From Oehlia diaphana (Eukaryota; Glomeromycota; Glomeromycetes; Glomerales; Glomeraceae): DNA of 22,921 bases. Position numbers and translations under genes: made by a program. The DNA lies in assembly GCA_003833135.1 (NCBI GenBank), contig QZLH01000005.1, positions 180,395 to 203,315 of the forward strand, given 5' to 3'. This document shows, in pieces, positions 17,990 through 22,921 of this stretch. Under the pieces are notes generated by a model. The model saw only the letters and a list, made by a program, of their open reading frames with translations. It ran no database searches and was not told where the DNA came from. The first letter of the stretch is position 1. Each line of letters begins with the position of its first letter.

Positions 17990-19376
17990 AAAATTATGAA
18001 TTGAAAGGTAGGTTCAAGAGGACCGATATTTATAATTAAAAAAAAAAATGAACCATTACCGAATCTTTTTGATCATATCTATCAATATCACAAAATCTAA
18101 AAATCTCGTTTCTCGCGTATTTCATTCATTTTACATACGCATACATATAATCTAATCAAAGAACACGTTGAAAAAGGAAAAGTTCTGAGAAATAATGAAT
18201 ACAGATATTTATTGAAAAAAGTCGAATAAGTTTTCATTAACTTTCTTTTTTGAATGGAATCATTTTAGCAAGTTTGAAAAAGCTGCAAAAAAAAAAAAAC
18301 CACTTAAATAGCGTTTATTTATTTGATTGCACGATTTGGAAATTTTCTCACGCGATTAACATAAAAGATAAGGGGATCAGGTTATTAGGCGGAAATTGCC
18401 GATATTTAGATGTTTTGGCAACTTTTTTTGTCGCGCCCTTTTTTAGCCCAAAATTAAATATTTATGTCAAACGTAAACATGTGTTTTTAATACTTCGGAT
18501 TACGTGCAATCCTATAATAAGGTTACAAATAAATTATAAAAAGTTTGAAGGGGTACGTGCGTAATAATACTTTAGGCATTTATTTAACGGACCGTGAGAG
18601 ATTTTTTTTTTTTCAAGAGATAAAGTAAAATATTTGCTGCGGTTTATCACTTTGCATGCATTCATTTCACATGAAAAGATGATGGAATTAAAAATGGTAT
18701 TGTTTCTATTCTACTATGAGGTATAAAACCCAACTCATAATTCTCAATAATTCTCATTATTCTCATAACTTTAAAATGGATATTCCGTAAATTTTTTTTT
18801 TTTGTTTTTTTTTTTGTTTGTTTCGATGAGGAAATCTGATCATCATATGACAGCCCAAAAAATTTTTTTTCTTTAATATTAATCGCATGTGACTATTACC
18901 TTCTATCATCTTTTTTTTCTCTTATTTTGATCTATTTTTGGAAAACGTTGATTCATTGTATTATTTTAGGGAGTATATTTATGTTAAACTTTTGAGAAAA
19001 TCTATAAATAAAATAGAAGATCAAATCTTACCTTTTTTGAATTTATACATATCTGATAACGAATCATAAGATAGAATGGCTCATTTATGTCATTGTACAA
19101 CGAGAAAAAATTATTTTTTTTTTTTGTTAAGATTTATTGTTTTTCCCCCACTTAAAAAAAAAAAAGTTGTCTATCTTGAATTTTTTTCGGATCCCCCTTT
19201 TTTTTTTTTTTGCTCAATTCTTATTTACAAGGTGTTCAAGGATAGTTCTTATATTACCAAATATATCTGTTATGTTTCAATTTTAATTTTTGAAAATCAT
19301 ATTATTAAAAATTTTTTTTTTTTTTAAAAAAAAAAAAAAAATTTTTATATTAAAAAAAAAAAAAATTTTTTTTTTT
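17990..19376. other. AT-rich intergenic region upstream of the kinase gene
   Basis: Two open frames exist (18250-18564 and 19076-19327), both rich in Phe, Lys and Ile from homopolymer runs, without recognisable motifs. No gene is supported. The last 60 bases are long A and T runs (19312-19376) that could fold on themselves. Confidence 0.45.
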
Positions 19377-19410
19377 ATATATATATATTTATATTATATA
19401 TATATATATG
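19376..19410 (+). promoter_or_regulatory. TA-rich tract upstream of the kinase start
   Basis: Two (TA)n runs end about 20 bases before the ATG at 19430, parallel to the arrangement at the dynein light chain gene. Possible TATA-type core promoter; not distinguishable from a microsatellite by sequence alone. Confidence 0.35.
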
Positions 19411-19429
19411 TGAAAAAAAATTTCTTCAA

Positions 19430-20905
19430 ATGAAATTTTCAAAGAAATTAAATTTATTCGAAATCTCATCTAATAAATTTGTGGCTTTGGGACAAGTTAT
19501 TAAAAGGATGGGTGTCGTACTTAAAAAACCAACGGATAATGATAATACAGATAATAATACAGATAATATAGATAATAGCATTTCATCACCAACGATTCAA
19601 TTAATTTCAACAGAACATATTGATGCAGTACTTGAATGGAGACATAGAACTTTTTGGGATTGTATAGAATGTGGATATCCAAGAACAGGTTATAGTTGGT
19701 GTCAAAATTGTGAATCCTATAGATTTGAAAAACAATTTCCTCATTGGACGAGTGGTAATATTGATATTGATGATTTTATAAGGAAATCACAAAAACTAGC
19801 TCAAACTGATCGTGGTTATATGGAATGGATACCTCATGATAATTTCACTGATGTTGAATATATTACAAGTGGTGGTTATGGAGATATCTTCACCGCTGTA
19901 TGGCAAGAAGGTCCCCGATGGGCATGGGATGAAAATGATCAAACGAGAATAAGAACGGGACCACGAAATGTTACATTAAAAATTCTTGATAATTCACAAA
20001 ATATCACTACCGATTTTCTCAACGAGGTATGATTTCCTTTATATAAAAAGAAAAGAAAAAGAAAGAAGTTTTTATTAATAAAAAAAAAATTTTTTTTTTT
20101 TTAGCTCGCATCACATTATCAATGTAATTCCGAAAGTCATGTTTTATTTTGTTATGGTATATCCAAGGATCCAATGACTAATAAATATATTCTTGTGATG
20201 GATTATGCTCAAAGTTTTTACGAATATGTTATAGAAAGATCAACAAGGATATCGTGGATGAAAAAATTGGAGATACTTTACGATATAGCGTTAGGATTAG
20301 CCATGTTACACAGGAAAAATATAGTTCATCGAAATTTTCATCCAGGAAATATATTTATAGATGCAAATTATCAAGGGTATACTTGTATTAGTGATATAGG
20401 TCAATATTATCCATCAGATAAAGATTCTAATAATAAAAAATTATATGGAGTATTACCATACGTTTCACCTGAAGTATTGTTAGGTACAGATTTCACCACG
20501 GCATCAGATATATATAGTTTTGGTATGATTATGTGGGGTATATCAACAGCACGACGACCATTTGCTGACCGACCACACGATCAATCTCTTGCTTCAGATA
20601 TTTGTAATAGTTTACGACCTAAAGCTGTAAAAGGTACACCACCATCATTTGTTAAATTAATGAAAAAATGTTGGGATCCTAACCCATCAAATCGTCCAAA
20701 TGCGACAGAATTAGTTGATATTTTAGAAGGATGGATTAAAGTATTATATAATAATTATGAATCATCAGATATTCAAGAAGAATTTAATGCTGCAGAAGAA
20801 TATAGAATAAATAGTACATCAGCTCCAAATTCTCCTTCCATGTTTCATCCTCAAGCGATATATACTAGTAGACTTTTAAATTTTTCGAATTTGAAGGTTT
20901 GGTGA
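19430..20905 (+). CDS. zinc-finger TKL-like kinase with HRN loop (probable pseudokinase)
   Basis: Two exons, 19430-20026 and 20105-20905, are joined across a 78-base GTATGA...TTTTAG intron in phase (FLNE|LASHY). They give 465 residues ending in TGA. A CxxC-(9)-CxxC finger (Cys78, 81, 91, 94) is followed by FPHWTSGNIDIDDFIRK and EWIPHDNF, the usual lead-in of the expanded Rhizophagus kinase family. Kinase landmarks are a Gly-rich loop SGGYGD (147-152), VTLK with Lys184, Glu199 of helix C, catalytic loop HRNFHPGN (274-281), SDIG with Asp296, SPE (320-322), DIYSFG (334-339) and CWDPNPSNRP (388-397). The HRD Asp, the catalytic base, is Asn276; the magnesium-binding Asn281 and Asp296 remain. The tail (SAPNSPSMFHPQAIYTSRLL) is typical of the family. 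A role in intracellular signalling, either as a scaffold or with weak catalysis, is inferred. No frameshift or stop, so the gene looks alive. Confidence 0.85.
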
Positions 20906-21106
20906 ATACATTATCATCACATGTAATTATTATATTTTTTTCCTTTTACAAACGATCTTTTTCTTATGTAATAATTAACAATCAATCATTGGACAATTAT
21001 ATTATCATTCAATCATCATGAGACTTATTATATAGAATTTATTATTAATTTGTAACAAATATATTGTGTAATTTAGGGTTTGATTTATTTGTGAATAATC
21101 AATATA

Positions 21107-21112
21107 AATAAA
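21107..21112 (+). terminator. candidate poly(A) signal AATAAA
   Basis: AATAAA lies about 200 bases after the kinase TGA within AATATAAATAAATGC. It is a plausible 3' end signal, but the hexamer is frequent in such AT-rich sequence. Confidence 0.35.
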
Positions 21113-22580
21113 TGCATTATTACTAGATACAAAGTTTAAATGTATGTATATATATATATGTGTGTATATAGATATATGTTATGTTTTTTTTTTCCATCTT
21201 TTCATATGACAAACATTATTACAAAGGGCAAAAGTGGTAAAAAGTGCAAAATATCACAATGCAACCCATGCATCAAAAGTGTATTAAAATATGTTTACAA
21301 AAGCCTCCTGATCTTTCGATTAACTTTTTCTTTTTACCAAAATTTTAAAATTTTGCAATTAAACCTAATAAAGCAGTTGAAAAGAGTTCAGCCTCAAACC
21401 TAAAATTTTTTTCATGTATAGTCAATACCGTTTTGTTTAATATTTAAGGGAAAAAAAAAATTTTTTTTTTTTTTCCCCAGGTATATTCAAATATAAAAAA
21501 GTTTCTCCGCTCAAAGTGATATAGGTGATACCGTCAGATTTCGAAGATAAAAAAAAATATATATGGCTTATCAAGAAAGATCGCGTGAAAATCATGAATG
21601 AAAGCTTTTGATATTATCTTTAATTTGATGCTGTTCATTATCGAAAAGAGTCTAGAACTCACACCGCTCCCCTGAAAAAAAAAGATAATTTGTAAATTGT
21701 AATAATTCTTTCTTTTTGTCGGGTTTTAAAATAAAATTTAAAAAAGGATAAAGATTTTTTCGTGATCACGTTTACACCAAAAAATCGGTATAAAATGGGA
21801 GATAATTTTTTTTTCCATCAAGAAAAAACCGTCTTTTAAAAAGAAAAATTCTTTTTTTTTTTTTAATTTTATAAATTAATTAATTTACCTTCATTTTCGA
21901 CATTCCTTTGTAATCATGTTTTTATAATAATGCTTTCATTTATTTAAATTACAAAGGAAAGAAGTCCATATTTGCGGATGAGGAATCTTTGACGGTAATT
22001 CTATCTTTAAATATTTATTTTACGCGTTAAAAAATTAGTCTTATGTTTTTTTCCCTTAATTAATTATAAAAAGTTTTGTTTTAAACTTATAAAGCGTAAC
22101 CACTCAATGATTCAATGACATGAAATTTTTTAATCGCATTTAATGTAACCATGTGGTAATGTGGTATGTAATTTAAAAAGCTATTTTACTTTTTTCGGAT
22201 GGTTTAAAGTTATTCCCGCATTTTTTTTTAATAATACATTTTTTTTTTTTAATGTGATACAATAGATTTTAAAAATATATAAAAAAAAATTTCTCCTAAA
22301 AAAAACAACGACTAATGACCCAAAGAATTTGGACTTTAATGAACTCCCCATCCGATCCTTTTTTTTTTTAATCGTACTAGTTTCGTTTTTGAAAAAAAAA
22401 ATGTTTTTTTTTCTTCGGAAAAAAAAATTTCGTTTCTCTGTTCTTATTTACTTGGTTTTTACCTTCGAACCAAATTTTTATTTTGAACCCATATTTTTTA
22501 ATTTGAACATCTAACAACAATTCTTTTGAATAATCTTTTTTTTTCGTTTAAAATAATTTTGTATATAATCATTTATATAC
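21113..22580. other. AT-rich intergenic region, no gene seen
   Basis: Frames at 21140-21403 and 22329-22514 are rich in Phe, Lys, Tyr and Ile and have no motif. Around 21467-21480 a T-run ends in CCCCAG|GT, which looks like an acceptor, but no exon follows. A 12-base (TA)n run lies at about 21148. Nothing is annotated. Confidence 0.45.
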
Positions 22581-22582
22581 AC

Positions 22583-22585
22583 CTT

Positions 22586-22633
<48 letters not shown>
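22583..22633. repeat. poly(T)-poly(A) adjacent runs (perfect hairpin potential)
   Basis: More than 20 T are followed immediately by about 28 A. In RNA or single-stranded DNA this would fold into a long A:T hairpin. Similar but shorter T-A-T-A run blocks occur at 19312-19376. They are typical of this AT-rich genome and prone to sequencing error. Confidence 0.8.
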
Positions 22634-22636
<3 letters not shown>

Positions 22637-22639
22637 AAT

Positions 22640-22879
22640 TTTTTTTTTTTTTTTCTGCGTAAAATTTTTTTCCAGAAACGTCAGAAACGTCTAACTATTT
22701 TTTTTTACTTGTCGTTATAAAAAATTCGTTATTTTTTTTTTTCCTTAAATTCCATAAATTATAATCCCGGCTACAAAAATTTTTTTTTTACTTTTTTTTT
22801 TTTTTTAAGAGTTTTTAAAAAAACTTTTTAAGCATTTAAAAAACACAACAGCACGAGATGAAAAATTAAATAAATAATA

Positions 22880-22918
<39 letters not shown>

Positions 22919-22921
22919 TTT
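22640..22921. other. AT-rich end of window with poly(A) tract
   Basis: No gene is seen. A run of about 33 A begins near 22882 and is followed by T at the very end of the window. Confidence 0.5.

Noticed and set aside
18250..18564. 104-codon plus-strand ORF upstream of the kinase gene
   Set aside because: Composition matches random AT-rich sequence, no motif or splice context, and it is not contiguous with the kinase gene.
22526..22720. ORF of alternating poly-Phe and poly-Lys
   Set aside because: Artefact of adjoining T and A homopolymers.
1..22921. CRISPR arrays, tRNA or rRNA genes
   Set aside because: No regularly spaced repeats with unique spacers, no cloverleaf with a T-loop consensus, and no rRNA-like blocks were seen on either strand by eye.

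Overview
The window looks like nuclear DNA of an arbuscular mycorrhizal fungus, most likely Rhizophagus irregularis or a close relative (inference). It is very AT-rich, with long poly(A)/poly(T) and (TA)n runs. Its introns are short GT..AG introns of about 60 to 110 bases. It carries one member of the expanded zinc-finger/kinase family typical of Rhizophagus. It also holds many decayed fragments whose wording I associate with multicopy Rhizophagus gene families; that association is from memory and was not checked by a search.

Layout. (1) 1-3300 is AT-rich. It has an ACCTGA/TCAGGT repeat cluster, a MITE-like element with 34-base inverted ends (906-1109), a decayed fragment resembling the C-terminal tail of a pogo/Tigger transposase, and a long plus-strand pseudogene (1877-3255) broken mainly by TAA/TAG where Gln is likely. 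(2) About 3300-14560 is visibly richer in G+C. It is a graveyard of minus-strand genes: a multi-exon fragment (3519-4212, perhaps with 5129-5445), a coiled-coil fragment (6572-7160), a PD-(D/E)xK-like family member with a recognisable intron (7345-8301), an unrecognised gene (8523-9560), and a 4.2 kb wrecked replication gene (9817-13999). A plus-strand Cys-rich fragment lies at 5457-5845, and several tandem repeats lie near the edges. (3) 14770-22921 is AT-rich again and carries two intact-looking spliced genes: a Tctex1-type dynein light chain (five exons, 16213-17023) and a TKL-like kinase with an N-terminal CxxC-CxxC finger and an HRN catalytic loop (two exons, 19430-20905).

The most striking item is 9817-13999. 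Read across its frameshifts, the minus strand gives in order an unrecognised N-terminal region, a DNA polymerase B-like palm, a superfamily 1 helicase with motifs I to VI, and a C-terminal HNH-type nuclease. It has no visible introns. It looks like the relic of a single-polypeptide replicase of a mobile element or fungal virus/plasmid. A short divergent reading frame starts about 80 bases upstream of it.

The two intact genes are housekeeping or signalling genes and show no functional link to the relics. All reading was by eye; no homology search was run.
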